Positions 41,110 to 50,024 of a stretch of DNA of 64,000 nucleotides are shown piece after piece. Position 1 is the stretch's first letter, and the number at the start of each line of letters is the position of its first letter. A program made the translations under genes and the position numbers. The notes beneath the pieces are model-generated. The model did not search any database, had not been told where the DNA came from, and saw only the letters and a list, made by a program, of their open reading frames with translations. The stretch is from CAJQQY01 sp964564545 (GTDB lineage Bacteria; Bacteroidota; Bacteroidia; Chitinophagales; Saprospiraceae): the NCBI GenBank assembly GCA_964564545.1, contig CAZMBP010000051.1, forward strand, positions 1-64,000, read 5' to 3'.

Positions 41110-41143
41110 TTGGGAAACGAAGCCTACAAAATACTTACCTTTG
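41110..41143 (+). promoter_or_regulatory. Bacteroidota-type promoter for the TsaC/Sua5 gene
   Basis: A -33-like TTG at 41110-41112 and a TAnnTTTG -7 element (TACCTTTG, 41136-41143) are 23 bp apart. The ATG is at 41180, giving a leader of about 30 bases. Confidence 0.55.
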
Positions 41144-41179
41144 CGAATTATAACTCAAAAATAAATTGTCAAAAGATTC

Positions 41180-42127
41180 ATGATTGGTAAGGACATTAAG
41201 AAAGCAATTGAAATTCTAAAGAATGAAGAATTGGTTGCCATACCTACAGAAACGGTATATGGACTCGGCGGAAATGCGTTAAGTAGTAAAGCAGTTGCAG
41301 AAATATTTAGGGTGAAAAATCGACCAAGTTTTGACCCATTAATCATTCATACTAATAGTCTTGAAAAGGTTGAAAAATATGTAAAATCTATTCCCGAAAA
41401 AGCAATGCTTTTAGCTCGTGAATTTATGCCAGGTTCGCTCACCCTTTTGCTTCCTAAAAAAGATAATATTCCTGACTTGGTAACCTCAGGTTCGCCATTG
41501 GTAGCAGTTCGATTGCCTAATCATCCTATGACTTTAGAGTTGTTGAGTAATTTAGATTTTCCACTTGCTGCTCCAAGTGCCAATCCATTTGGATACATTA
41601 GTCCTACGTCTGCACAACATGTAGATAATCAATTGGGTGAAAAAATTCCTTACATCCTCGATGGTGGATCATGCGCGGTTGGATTAGAATCAACCATAGT
41701 CGGTTTTGAAGGAGATGAAGCAATAGTTTATCGCAAAGGAGGTCTAGCAGTCGAAGCAATTGAAGCTGTAATCGGATCGGTAAAAGTACTCAACCATTCT
41801 ACCTCAAATCCTAAAACTCCAGGTCAACTGAAAAGCCATTATGCACCTCGGACTCCTTTTAAAATTGGAAATCCAGATGAACTTTTTAATCAGTATAAAG
41901 GGAAAAAAATTGGTGTAATTTCTTTTTCAAAAAAATATGAACAAGTCTCTTTGCAAAATCAAATAGTGCTTTCAGCATCAGAAGACTTTTCAGAAGCTGC
42001 CAGAAATCTTTTTGCAGGTATGCGTCATTTAGATAGTTTAAATTTAGATTTGATAATTGCAGAATTGCTTCCTGAAAAAGATTTAGGAAGAGCAATCAAT
42101 GATCGTTTAAAAAGAGCAGCAGCTTAA
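41180..42127 (+). CDS. L-threonylcarbamoyladenylate synthase (TsaC/Sua5 type)
   Basis: This 315-residue enzyme makes threonylcarbamoyl-AMP from threonine, bicarbonate and ATP for tRNA t6A modification. The YrdC fold motifs are clear: K-x-x-x-x-I-x-x-L-x-x-x-x-L-V-A-I-P-T-E-T-V-Y-G-L-G (about residues 8-30), K-N-R-P-x-x-x-P-L (45-54, here K-N-R-P-S-F-D-P-L), F-M-P-G-S-L-T-L-L-L (82-91), V-A-V-R-L-P-N-H-P and S-A-N. Residues about 225-315 form the extra Sua5-type C-terminal domain, so this is Sua5-like rather than short TsaC. It is a housekeeping enzyme. Its own promoter is visible upstream. Confidence 0.92.
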   Translation: MIGKDIKKAIEILKNEELVAIPTETVYGLGGNALSSKAVAEIFRVKNRPSFDPLIIHTNSLEKVEKYVKSIPEKAMLLAREFMPGSLTLLLPKKDNIPDLVTSGSPLVAVRLPNHPMTLELLSNLDFPLAAPSANPFGYISPTSAQHVDNQLGEKIPYILDGGSCAVGLESTIVGFEGDEAIVYRKGGLAVEAIEAVIGSVKVLNHSTSNPKTPGQLKSHYAPRTPFKIGNPDELFNQYKGKKIGVISFSKKYEQVSLQNQIVLSASEDFSEAARNLFAGMRHLDSLNLDLIIAELLPEKDLGRAINDRLKRAAA

Positions 42128-42137
42128 TATATGTGAA

Positions 42138-43271
42138 TTAAAAACCAATATTTAAATCTAACCTAACTCTACTTCCATTTTCTTTAAAGTCGCCAATGTT
42201 GATTAATTCTTCCACCAAGTATGATCTTAAAATAAGTGTAAATTTTTTCTTGACCGCGTAACCGACTCTTAATTCTACACCTTGGAAATTGGAAATTCTT
42301 GAACCTGCTGCATTGGCAGAAGAATAGTCCCATCTAGCCCAATCATTTTGAGCGAAGTAATCGACAATAGAAAATTTTTCAAGATTAGCATAGTATAAAT
42401 GAATGAGCCAATTTCCTTTTTCTTTTACATCACCATATTTAGCACTAATTACAAAACCTTTTTTTTGATCTCTCAAGTCGAGGTGAATAGAATCGTTTTT
42501 AGCGTAATCTTCAAGGTTTAAATAATATTCTAATCCAAGCTTTAGTTTAGAATCCTTTGTGATTTTGAAAAGACTTCCTAGGTGAAGGATGGTATAATCT
42601 AATTGATGAGAATGTTTCCCATCAGGTATATTTCCGATCTTATTAAAATAATATAGTGCAGGGAAGAGGGAAATTCTATTGTTTAAAAGATTTGATTCAA
42701 TTTGGAAAAATTGAAAGTAACTATCTTTATTAAAGGTTTGATTATTAGAGTTGATGATAAAATGGCCAGCGTTAAAACCTAAAGATTGTATGGATTTCTT
42801 TTTGAGCTTTAATTTATATTTCAAACCAACACCTTCCGGAAAGACATTATCATTCCAAAATAATTCATTTAATTTTAGCAATGGAATAGTGTTTTTACCA
42901 ACCCATGCTTTTAGGTTTTTATTCTGAAATTGATAAAATAATTTTTCAAGACCAATTTTTGTTAATCCAAATTCTCCTTCATTACCTCCTAAAGTAAGGT
43001 GAGGGCCTTGTTGGTCATTAATATTTCCGCTTCTCAATCTTCCTCCAAAAGAAGAATTTTTATCGAGAACATAATTTAGTCCAAATCTAAACCTGTATCG
43101 TAATCGACTTCTATCATTTCTCAATACTCCACTTGAGTTTTGAGAATTCCAATCATGTTCAATTCTAAATCTAAAATCTCCAGTAAGTTTTAATCCGAAT
43201 GAGGTAGAATCAATTTGCCCAAATGAATTAAATCCGAAAACTAATAATGTCAACAATAATATATTTCTCAT
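42138..43271 (-). CDS. putative outer-membrane porin (alginate-export-like barrel)
   Basis: This 377-residue exported protein (signal peptide about 1-18) has about 16 alternating strands. A G-D-F-R-F-R-I-E segment (about 31-38) starts the barrel, and S-R-L-R-Y-R-F-R-F-G and K-A-W-V-G-K-N-T-I-P strands follow, ending D-L-N-I-G-F. This resembles the alginate-export / putative porin family of Bacteroidota, but the transported substance is unknown. It lies downstream of the cytochrome c gene on the same strand, separated by a terminator hairpin at 43347-43376, so it may be transcribed independently. Confidence 0.7.
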   Translation of the reverse strand: MRNILLLTLLVFGFNSFGQIDSTSFGLKLTGDFRFRIEHDWNSQNSSGVLRNDRSRLRYRFRFGLNYVLDKNSSFGGRLRSGNINDQQGPHLTLGGNEGEFGLTKIGLEKLFYQFQNKNLKAWVGKNTIPLLKLNELFWNDNVFPEGVGLKYKLKLKKKSIQSLGFNAGHFIINSNNQTFNKDSYFQFFQIESNLLNNRISLFPALYYFNKIGNIPDGKHSHQLDYTILHLGSLFKITKDSKLKLGLEYYLNLEDYAKNDSIHLDLRDQKKGFVISAKYGDVKEKGNWLIHLYYANLEKFSIVDYFAQNDWARWDYSSANAAGSRISNFQGVELRVGYAVKKKFTLILRSYLVEELINIGDFKENGSRVRLDLNIGF

Positions 43272-43346
43272 TGATGTAAATTATTTATTAAAAACAGTTC
43301 ACAAAGCTTGCCAAGATCAAATAGCCTATTTTTATACTAGAAAAGA

Positions 43347-43376
43347 AACCCCGCATGATTTATATCATGCGAGGTT
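43347..43376 (-). terminator. Hairpin terminator after the cytochrome c gene
   Basis: Arms AACCCCGCATGAT (43347-43359) and ATCATGCGAGGTT (43364-43376) pair with one mismatch around a 4-base loop. On the minus strand it is followed by CTTTTCT. It lies between the cytochrome and porin genes. Confidence 0.65.
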
Positions 43377-43412
43377 CTATTTATATTCTAATAACAATAT
43401 AATTTCATATTG

Positions 43413-43853
43413 TTATTCATAGTTTTGGATACTCATCAAGTAAGCAATAAGTTCCCCTTTTCTACCTTTAATCTCAGTTTCATTCAACCCTTCTTGTTTG
43501 TATACCTCACCCCAAACAGGCATTTCTCGAGGGCCATGTGCTTTAACTAAATTTCTACCGTCAATGTATCTTGCAATACGTTCTACAGGGAAGGTTGTTA
43601 TTTTTCTACTTTTATTAATTCGTGTTAAATCTTTTGCTTTGGTTTCTAAAGTGTCCACCGTTCCAGCAACACCGTCCATACCATGACAGCCTTTACATTG
43701 TTTTTCAAAAATTAATTTACCTCTTTCTGCTTGCTTAGCTCTAGAGCCTTCAGGTGGTCCGAAATCACAACTACTAGTGTTCATTTGAATAAAAAAACCA
43801 AATAGAAGGATTAATGGAATCCAGAATGTTTTAGGTCTTGAAGTGATTTTCAT
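43413..43853 (-). CDS. lipoprotein c-type cytochrome
   Basis: This 146-residue protein has an N-terminal hydrophobic signal ending at N-T-S-S-C (C29), a lipoprotein-type cleavage site. It has a single heme motif C53-K-G-C56-H57 and a distal Met in R-E-M-P-V-W-G (M111). This is a class I monoheme cytochrome c, probably tethered to a membrane in the periplasm and serving electron transfer to a terminal oxidase or a dehydrogenase. It is divergent from PEP carboxykinase, and the 299-bp region between them holds TGA-N6-TCA sites. Confidence 0.88.
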   Translation of the reverse strand: MKITSRPKTFWIPLILLFGFFIQMNTSSCDFGPPEGSRAKQAERGKLIFEKQCKGCHGMDGVAGTVDTLETKAKDLTRINKSRKITTFPVERIARYIDGRNLVKAHGPREMPVWGEVYKQEGLNETEIKGRKGELIAYLMSIQNYE

Positions 43854-43967
43854 TTTGTTGAATATTTTAGGTGATTGAAAGGAAATCGTAATATTTCAAA
43901 TTTTTAAAATCAACTTAATTACGATTAAAATTGCGTTTTAAAATTACAGAAAGAGGTGATATTTGAT

Positions 43968-43983
43968 AGTGATAAAAGTCACT
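43968..43983. promoter_or_regulatory. Crp/Fnr-type palindrome AGTGA-N6-TCACT
   Basis: AGTGATAAAAGTCACT is a 5-bp inverted repeat with a 6-bp spacer, the architecture of Crp/Fnr-family sites (TGTGA-N6-TCACA). It lies between the divergent cytochrome and PEP carboxykinase genes, 115 bp from the cytochrome start. Binding is inferred, not shown. Confidence 0.55.
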
Positions 43984-44041
43984 ACTGAAAGGTGATATTA
44001 ATTACTTCTTTATTTTTAGGATTTTAATGTTTTTAAGAACT

Positions 44042-44057
44042 AGTGACAATAATCACC
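44042..44057. promoter_or_regulatory. Second Crp/Fnr-type site AGTGA-N6-TCACC
   Basis: AGTGACAATAATCACC keeps GTGA-N6-TCAC and is 96 bp upstream of the PEP carboxykinase ATG. A weaker relative, GGGATAAAAGTCAT, follows at 44066-44079. Confidence 0.52.
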
Positions 44058-44121
44058 ATTTTAGAGGGATAAAAGTCATCAAATAAAAAGCGGAATACCA
44101 GTTAATTTGAACTTCAAAATA

Positions 44122-44141
44122 ATTTTTATCACCTTTTAAAT
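44122..44141 (+). promoter_or_regulatory. 20-bp motif shared with the acetyl-CoA hydrolase family gene
   Basis: ATTTTTATCACCTTTTAAAT occurs 12 bp before the PEP carboxykinase ATG and again, with one change, at 49942-49961. In this copy the right half keeps the TCAC half-site while the left half is degenerate. It may be an operator or a promoter element common to both genes. Confidence 0.5.
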
Positions 44142-44152
44142 ACCTTCTTATA

Positions 44153-45745
44153 ATGGATTTTAATTTAAAACAATATAATATCGACGTTAAAGAAATACAC
44201 CGAAATAGTAGCGTACCTGTATTATATGAAATAGGTCTTCGACATGAAAAAGGTACAGCGATTTCTGATGTAGGAGCATTATTAGTTTACTCTGGAGAAA
44301 AAACAGGAAGAAGCCCAAAAGATAAGCGGGTTGTTAGAAATGAAGCTTCTGAAAACAATATCGACTGGGGTGATATTAATATCGAATTAGATGAGCATGT
44401 ATTTATGATTAATCATGAACGTGCGATTGACTACTTAAATACCAGAGATCGATTATTTGTAGTGGATGCATTTGCTGGGTGGGATGAGAAGTATCGGCTT
44501 AAAGTTCGAATCATTTGCACGAGAGCATATCATGCACTTTTTATGCAAAACATGTTGATCATGCCAACCGAGGAAGAGTTGGCAAACTTCGGAGAACCTG
44601 ATTATGTGATCTTTAATGGTGGAGGATTCCCTGCTAATCGATATACTTCTAAGATGACATCCAAGACAAGTGTTGATGTTAGTTTGGAGAAAAAAGAAGT
44701 AGTGATTCTCGGTACTGAATATGCTGGAGAAATGAAAAAAGGAATTTTCTCTATCATGAATTATTTGATGCCTTTAGAAGATGTATTGCCAATGCATTGT
44801 TCTGCAAATGTGGGTGAAAAAGGAGATGTTTCTGTTTTGTTTGGATTATCAGGAACAGGTAAAACCACTTTGAGTGCTGATCCAAAACGAAAATTAATTG
44901 GTGATGACGAGCATTGTTGGACTGATGATGGAGTATTCAATATTGAAGGAGGTTGTTATGCAAAAGCAATAGATTTATCAGAGGAAAAAGAGCCAGATAT
45001 TTTTAATGCGATTCGGTACGGAACTGTTTTGGAAAATGTAGTTTACGATCCGAAAACTAGAAAGGTAGATTACACAGATACTTCTATTACGCAAAATACT
45101 CGAGCTTCATATCCTATACACCATATTGATAATGTTCAGGTTCCTTGTGTGGCAGGAAATGCAACTAATGTAATCTTTTTGACTTGTGATGCATTTGGAG
45201 TTTTACCTCCAGTAAGTCAGTTAAGTCCTGAGCAAGCAAGTTACCATTTCATCTCTGGTTATACTGCAAAAGTTGCCGGAACAGAAATGGGAGTAACAGA
45301 ACCAGAAGCAACTTTTAGTGCGTGCTTTGGTGCAGCATTTATGATGTGGCATCCAAATAAATATGCAGAGTTATTGGCTGAAAAAATTGAAAAGCATAAT
45401 GCCAAAGCTTGGTTAGTCAATACTGGTTGGACTGGTGGTGCTCATGGAGTAGGTTCTAGAATTAAATTAAGATATACAAGAGCAATTATCGATGCTATCC
45501 ACAATGGAGATTTTGATAACGTTGAAATGGTTCAAGATCCTGAGTTTGGATTCCAAATTCCAGTAAGTTGCCCAGGTGTTCCTGATGACATTTTAGTTCC
45601 TAAAAATACTTGGGAAGACAAGGAAGGTTATGATAAAACGAAAGATAAATTGATTGGATTATTCCAAAATAATTTCAAATCGTTTGAATCAAAAGTTGTA
45701 GATAAAATAGTTGCAGCTGGACCTAAAACGAGTGTGAGTATCTAA
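44153..45745 (+). CDS. pckA: ATP-dependent phosphoenolpyruvate carboxykinase
   Basis: This 530-residue enzyme converts oxaloacetate and ATP to phosphoenolpyruvate, CO2 and ADP. The P-loop G-L-S-G-T-G-K-T-T (residues 231-239, K237), metal and catalytic motif I-G-D-D-E-H (D251/D252), substrate segment G-R-S-P-K-D-K (52-58) and G-Y-T-A-K-V-A-G-T-E (about 363-372) are intact, and the length is normal. It supplies gluconeogenesis or, in fermenting Bacteroidota, can fix CO2 in reverse. Several Crp/Fnr-like sites and a 20-bp motif lie upstream, which suggests control by carbon or redox state. A very strong terminator hairpin follows. Confidence 0.96.
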   Translation: MDFNLKQYNIDVKEIHRNSSVPVLYEIGLRHEKGTAISDVGALLVYSGEKTGRSPKDKRVVRNEASENNIDWGDINIELDEHVFMINHERAIDYLNTRDRLFVVDAFAGWDEKYRLKVRIICTRAYHALFMQNMLIMPTEEELANFGEPDYVIFNGGGFPANRYTSKMTSKTSVDVSLEKKEVVILGTEYAGEMKKGIFSIMNYLMPLEDVLPMHCSANVGEKGDVSVLFGLSGTGKTTLSADPKRKLIGDDEHCWTDDGVFNIEGGCYAKAIDLSEEKEPDIFNAIRYGTVLENVVYDPKTRKVDYTDTSITQNTRASYPIHHIDNVQVPCVAGNATNVIFLTCDAFGVLPPVSQLSPEQASYHFISGYTAKVAGTEMGVTEPEATFSACFGAAFMMWHPNKYAELLAEKIEKHNAKAWLVNTGWTGGAHGVGSRIKLRYTRAIIDAIHNGDFDNVEMVQDPEFGFQIPVSCPGVPDDILVPKNTWEDKEGYDKTKDKLIGLFQNNFKSFESKVVDKIVAAGPKTSVSI

Positions 45746-45795
45746 GTTGAGTGCTAACTTAGTACAACATAAATACATTTGATAGTAGAGTTTTC

Positions 45796-45825
45796 AGAGC
45801 TCACCTGAGTAATCAGGTGAGCTCT
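45796..45825 (+). terminator. Strong hairpin terminator after pckA
   Basis: Perfect 13-base arms AGAGCTCACCTGA (45796-45808) and TCAGGTGAGCTCT (45813-45825) with loop GTAA run into TTTTCTTTTTTT. It ends pckA and lies before the convergent adhesin gene. Confidence 0.88.
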
Positions 45826-45895
45826 TTTTCTTTTTTTATAGTCATACTATTTTAAAAAAATCAAGAAGTAATTATAACAATATGATTACATTTTT

Positions 45896-48800
45896 TTAAT
45901 CTTCCACTTTTATCATTTTAATTGCTGCAGTACGACCATTTGTTGAAAATATTTTTGCAACATAAAACCCTGCAGGCAAATCACTTGCATCAAATGTAAA
46001 TTTGTTTTGCGCTTCTTTTTTTACCTCACCTTTGTACAATATCTCTACTTCTGTTCCTTTCATATCGTAGACTACAACTTTAGCTTTAGCATCACGAGGT
46101 AATGTGAAAACAACTTCTGTTTCGTTGTCAAATGGATTTGGGTAATTGCCAAAAGTTATTTCCTCTTCAATATTATTACTTGAAAATAATACTACGGTTG
46201 GACTAATAATAACTACTTTTATAGCAATCACCTTAGTACAAATTTCAGGATGCAAATCATCTTCAACCTCAAAATATAAAGTGTGAGTACCTACACCTAA
46301 ACTAACGGATGGGATAAAAATATTTTCATAAGTTCCTCCTGGAAATCCTAAATAACTTCCTGCAGGAACTGTCAATCCAGAATCATTATACCAAGTAGAA
46401 CCAATTGTATATCCCGGCGGAATTGTGGCTATATCAAGTGCATCGTAAATTGGTTCGTTGTATAATCCTGAAATTGGTTGAACAATAATTTGTTGATTAT
46501 CGACTAAAACTCCATCGAAAGAATTATTAAAATCTTCGATGATTCCAGTATTAATAATCTCACCTGAATTGATATTTGTTCCTGAAAAATCAGTTCTCAG
46601 TAACCCTTCATTATTAAAAGTATTTTTATTGTTAATTCTATTTTGAACAACAACTTCCGCACAAGGATGATTATTAATAATGCCAGATGATTCATTCATG
46701 ATAGCATTTGTTCCAGCATTTTCTATAGTGACCGTTCCCGAGTTATAAAAAGGAACAGTATTGAGAAGTCCATTCATTGAGGCTCCTTTGACAATGATAG
46801 TTGCTTCTGTAAAATTTCGAAATGCATCACCGATGTTTTTTAATCCATTACTTTGTGCACCGTTGACTTCGATGTGTCCATAGTTATCTACAAAGCCATC
46901 GGGAAACCAATTGAGAAAACCTTCATTGCCGCTGCTCGTGGTAAATATTCGACCACTCTCGAAATTAGTAGTAAGTCCTTGATTTTCGAAACCATTAACG
47001 CCTGCTGTAGCAATGAGAATATCGCCTCGGTTTTCAAATGTACCCCAAGTTTCTATTCCATCTACACCTGTGTTGGTCGTGGTGATTTCTCCAACTATTC
47101 GATTGGTAAACATTCCTCCATTGGCGAATCCTATTCCTTCCAAATTGGAAATATTGATCACTCCAGTATTTGCATTGAATCGGTCGCTAAAGTTGGCGAT
47201 CCCAATGGAATGAATATTCGAGGAGTTGAGAATATCTAATTGTCCGTTGGTGTTATTTTCCAACTTACCTGAAGGTTCGATTAAAATTCCTCTGGAAGGA
47301 AATCCGTCAATCTTTAACATCCCTGTATTGGTCATATCCCCAAATAAATGGATTCCGTAAATTCCAACATTTTCAATAGTCGTATTACCTCCTGTATAAT
47401 TTTGGAAAACGCCATCTCTAATATACATTCCTCTATTAGCGGAACTTCCAATATTCAATTGGCCATAATTATTTACCGTGCCATCGAGGAATATTCCATT
47501 TAAGCCATTTGTAATATCAATAGTACCGCTAGCAAGGTTAGTCAATTGTCCAAGTGTGCCTACAAAAAATGGAGTCCCTGGACCTTCATCTAATTCAATA
47601 GTTCCAGCATTAGAAAAAATAAATTGGTTAGCGATTCCTTCTAGCCCTGGATCTGAAACTGAAATAAAACCCGTAGGACTATTGTTAAATGTAGCATTGA
47701 CTTCATTGACTATTCCTACCAATTCTGGTGCTACGATCCCAATATTTCCACTATTCAAAAAGTTGCCTTTGTTTTCTATTCCAAATTGAGGAGTAGCCAA
47801 ATCTAAAATTCCTGAGTTGTCAAAAGTGGCATTTTCATTTAGGATTTTCCCTTTTGAAATATTCAAATTACCAGAATTAGAAAATGTAGAACTATTGTTA
47901 TTGATTGCTGTTCCTTCAAAATAAATATTTATTTGTTCAGTATTTAGAAAGGTCGAATTTCCAATGTTTCTCATCCAGCCAGTTAAAGTTATTTGCCCTG
48001 AATTTTGGAAAGTACCACCATTAGAATTGAATAGCGTTCCACCAACTCCAAGACTTCCCATAATTGTAATTACATTGTTATTAGTTAGTTGTCCAGTATT
48101 GCTTAACCCTCCAAATAAGGCTACAGGAATATCAATTGTTCCTTCATTTTCCATCATTCCAGAATTGGAGACGAGTGAACCATTGTTACCTGCTGTGCCT
48201 CCTTTGATGGTTCCAAAATTTTGTAAGTTACCTTTGTTTTGAAGGTTACCTCCACCATTTATGATTTGAGTGATTTGAATCTTTCCACCATTAGTAATTT
48301 CTCCATCAAGGCGAAATTCGTGTGCTAATAATTCTCCCGAAAGTGCAATGTTCAATTCTGTGTTTGGTTCCATTTTGAAAAAACCTTCTGGTGGGACATC
48401 AAAAATGCAAGACAATTTTCCTCCATTGGCAACGGTCAGTTTTGCATTTTCCATCATTGTAACTCCCGCAATTGAAGGAACAATATTACTGACAATTGGG
48501 GAATTTCCAGTTGTCATGGAAACATCAGGAATGATTGCCTCTTCTTTATGGTTGGGAGGAGTAAACATTGGAATATTTCCGAAAGCCCAATTTTCAGCTT
48601 CCGTCCAAGCAGTATTTTTACAACCAAGCCAAGCGTGCCTATTGCTATCAGTCAACGGAATATTTCCATTAGCAACTGAAACAGAACCTCCATCCAAATT
48701 ATAGATGACTCCATTATTACTATCAATATTACTAGTCTCAGAAGTTTGAATAATTAGCAAACCATTATTGGTGAAGTTGGCCCAATTAACAATTTTATCA

Positions 48801-49825
48801 GAAGAATAAATCCGAGCGCAGGGATGATTGATGAAATTTGAATTCCCCGTATTTAAGACGCCGTAAAGTCCATTGTATTCAATAGTTATTTCTCCATGAT
48901 TATCAAATGTCAAAGTGTTACTAGTGTTGATTGCAGTATTTTGTGCATTGTTAATATTGATAAAACCATGATTTGTGAATATACCGTTGTTGGCAAAAAA
49001 TCCTTTGTTCAAAAAACTATTGGCAGAGATATTTAAAAAGCCATTTTCTGTATTTTCAAAATTAGCTGATAAGGAATACAATCCAGTTAAGGCATCAATA
49101 ATATTTATTTGTCCAGCGTTGACAATTTTATTTTTTTGAAAAATTGCATTGACACCTGTATTCGAAATTGTGATTTCATTATTGTTGGTGACTGTTCCAT
49201 TTTGTTGATAGAGTCCTGCTTGGATAGCTTTATCAATTATTATTTTACCATCGTTTGAAATATCACTATTGGTGAAAATTCCATAATTTATAAAATCACC
49301 GGTGATATTAATTTCGCCAGAAGAGTAGTTTGAAATGTTCCCAGACTCAAGTGTATAAATTCCCGTATGTCCTCCGTCAATTTCTAAAAACCCAGAATTA
49401 TTAAGAGATCCATAAATGGAAATTCCTTCTCCATAAAAATTTTGAACGGTTAATTCAGCATCGGAATTAATGGTAACGTTCGCATTGTTCCAAATTTTCA
49501 TAGCTGAACTTCCTGGAGTTTCGATAGTCAAACTTCCGCCTGAATCAATAGTTAATTTACCTCCATCGAAAACTTGAAGGTAACCTGACGTTTGATTGGC
49601 TGAAGAAATAGTTGGGCAAGTTGTACATGAAAAAATGGTAACTGAAACACTTGTAGATGGAACTCCATTTGTCCAATTGCTAGCTGTGTTCCAATCGGAA
49701 GTTCCTCCAACCGCATCTGCATTCCATTGGGTTTGAGAATAACTAACTAGTGTGTAAAAAATAAAAAATAAGGTGAGTACAAAATTTAATTTCTTGTGAA
49801 GTAGAGGGTAAAGTATTGTCTTCAT
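45896..49825 (-). CDS. large T9SS-secreted repeat protein, adhesin-like
   Basis: This 1309-residue protein has a signal peptide (about 1-31). It then has a W-N-T-A-S-N-W-T-N-G-V-P-type module (about 40-75) that is common at the start of Bacteroidota surface proteins. About 30 imperfect beta-helical repeats of roughly 20-25 residues follow, built on N-x-G-x-I-x-I/L and F-x-N-x-G motifs. The C-terminus is a T9SS sorting domain (N-Y-P-N-P-F-D-N-E-T near 1225 and F-Y-V-A-K-I-F near 1290). Similar blocks recur: a second W-T-E-A-E-N-W-A-F-G-N-I-P module near 410 and paired N-H-P-C-A motifs near 335 and 1054, indicating an internal duplication. It is probably a cell-surface or released adhesin; its ligand is unknown. 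Confidence 0.85.
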   Translation of the reverse strand: MKTILYPLLHKKLNFVLTLFFIFYTLVSYSQTQWNADAVGGTSDWNTASNWTNGVPSTSVSVTIFSCTTCPTISSANQTSGYLQVFDGGKLTIDSGGSLTIETPGSSAMKIWNNANVTINSDAELTVQNFYGEGISIYGSLNNSGFLEIDGGHTGIYTLESGNISNYSSGEINITGDFINYGIFTNSDISNDGKIIIDKAIQAGLYQQNGTVTNNNEITISNTGVNAIFQKNKIVNAGQINIIDALTGLYSLSANFENTENGFLNISANSFLNKGFFANNGIFTNHGFININNAQNTAINTSNTLTFDNHGEITIEYNGLYGVLNTGNSNFINHPCARIYSSDKIVNWANFTNNGLLIIQTSETSNIDSNNGVIYNLDGGSVSVANGNIPLTDSNRHAWLGCKNTAWTEAENWAFGNIPMFTPPNHKEEAIIPDVSMTTGNSPIVSNIVPSIAGVTMMENAKLTVANGGKLSCIFDVPPEGFFKMEPNTELNIALSGELLAHEFRLDGEITNGGKIQITQIINGGGNLQNKGNLQNFGTIKGGTAGNNGSLVSNSGMMENEGTIDIPVALFGGLSNTGQLTNNNVITIMGSLGVGGTLFNSNGGTFQNSGQITLTGWMRNIGNSTFLNTEQINIYFEGTAINNNSSTFSNSGNLNISKGKILNENATFDNSGILDLATPQFGIENKGNFLNSGNIGIVAPELVGIVNEVNATFNNSPTGFISVSDPGLEGIANQFIFSNAGTIELDEGPGTPFFVGTLGQLTNLASGTIDITNGLNGIFLDGTVNNYGQLNIGSSANRGMYIRDGVFQNYTGGNTTIENVGIYGIHLFGDMTNTGMLKIDGFPSRGILIEPSGKLENNTNGQLDILNSSNIHSIGIANFSDRFNANTGVINISNLEGIGFANGGMFTNRIVGEITTTNTGVDGIETWGTFENRGDILIATAGVNGFENQGLTTNFESGRIFTTSSGNEGFLNWFPDGFVDNYGHIEVNGAQSNGLKNIGDAFRNFTEATIIVKGASMNGLLNTVPFYNSGTVTIENAGTNAIMNESSGIINNHPCAEVVVQNRINNKNTFNNEGLLRTDFSGTNINSGEIINTGIIEDFNNSFDGVLVDNQQIIVQPISGLYNEPIYDALDIATIPPGYTIGSTWYNDSGLTVPAGSYLGFPGGTYENIFIPSVSLGVGTHTLYFEVEDDLHPEICTKVIAIKVVIISPTVVLFSSNNIEEEITFGNYPNPFDNETEVVFTLPRDAKAKVVVYDMKGTEVEILYKGEVKKEAQNKFTFDASDLPAGFYVAKIFSTNGRTAAIKMIKVED

Positions 49826-49936
49826 AATAGGAGGTGTTATTAATTTGCGAAATAAAACTCATCCTAAATTGTTATTCTCTATTCTCAAATGCCATGATGA
49901 AAATCAATTTTGATATTGATTTTTATTATCCTTCCA

Positions 49937-49961
49937 AGATGATTTTTATCATCTTTTAAAT
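49937..49961. promoter_or_regulatory. Crp/Fnr-like palindrome and shared 20-bp motif
   Basis: AGATGAT and ATCATCT (7-bp arms, 49937-49954) flank TTTT and keep TGA-N6-TCA. The overlapping ATTTTTATCATCTTTTAAAT (49942-49961) matches the PEP carboxykinase motif at 19 of 20 positions. A further TGA-N6-TCA site is at 49895-49906. The region is between the adhesin gene and the acetyl-CoA hydrolase family gene. Confidence 0.52.
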
Positions 49962-50024
49962 CCTAGTTCCTTATTATTTTGAGTGAAATGGAAAATGATT
50001 TTCCATTTCTCAAATAATCAAAAC

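Noticed and set aside
46853..47239. Plus-strand frames antisense to the 1309-residue T9SS gene
   Set aside because: They are long because the repetitive surface gene has a biased composition. They lack signals, motifs and starts with context, and are shadows.
49983..50024. GTG start for the acetyl-CoA hydrolase family gene
   Set aside because: The GTG would add only 14 residues without family similarity; ATG at 50025 is preferred, though it is not proven.
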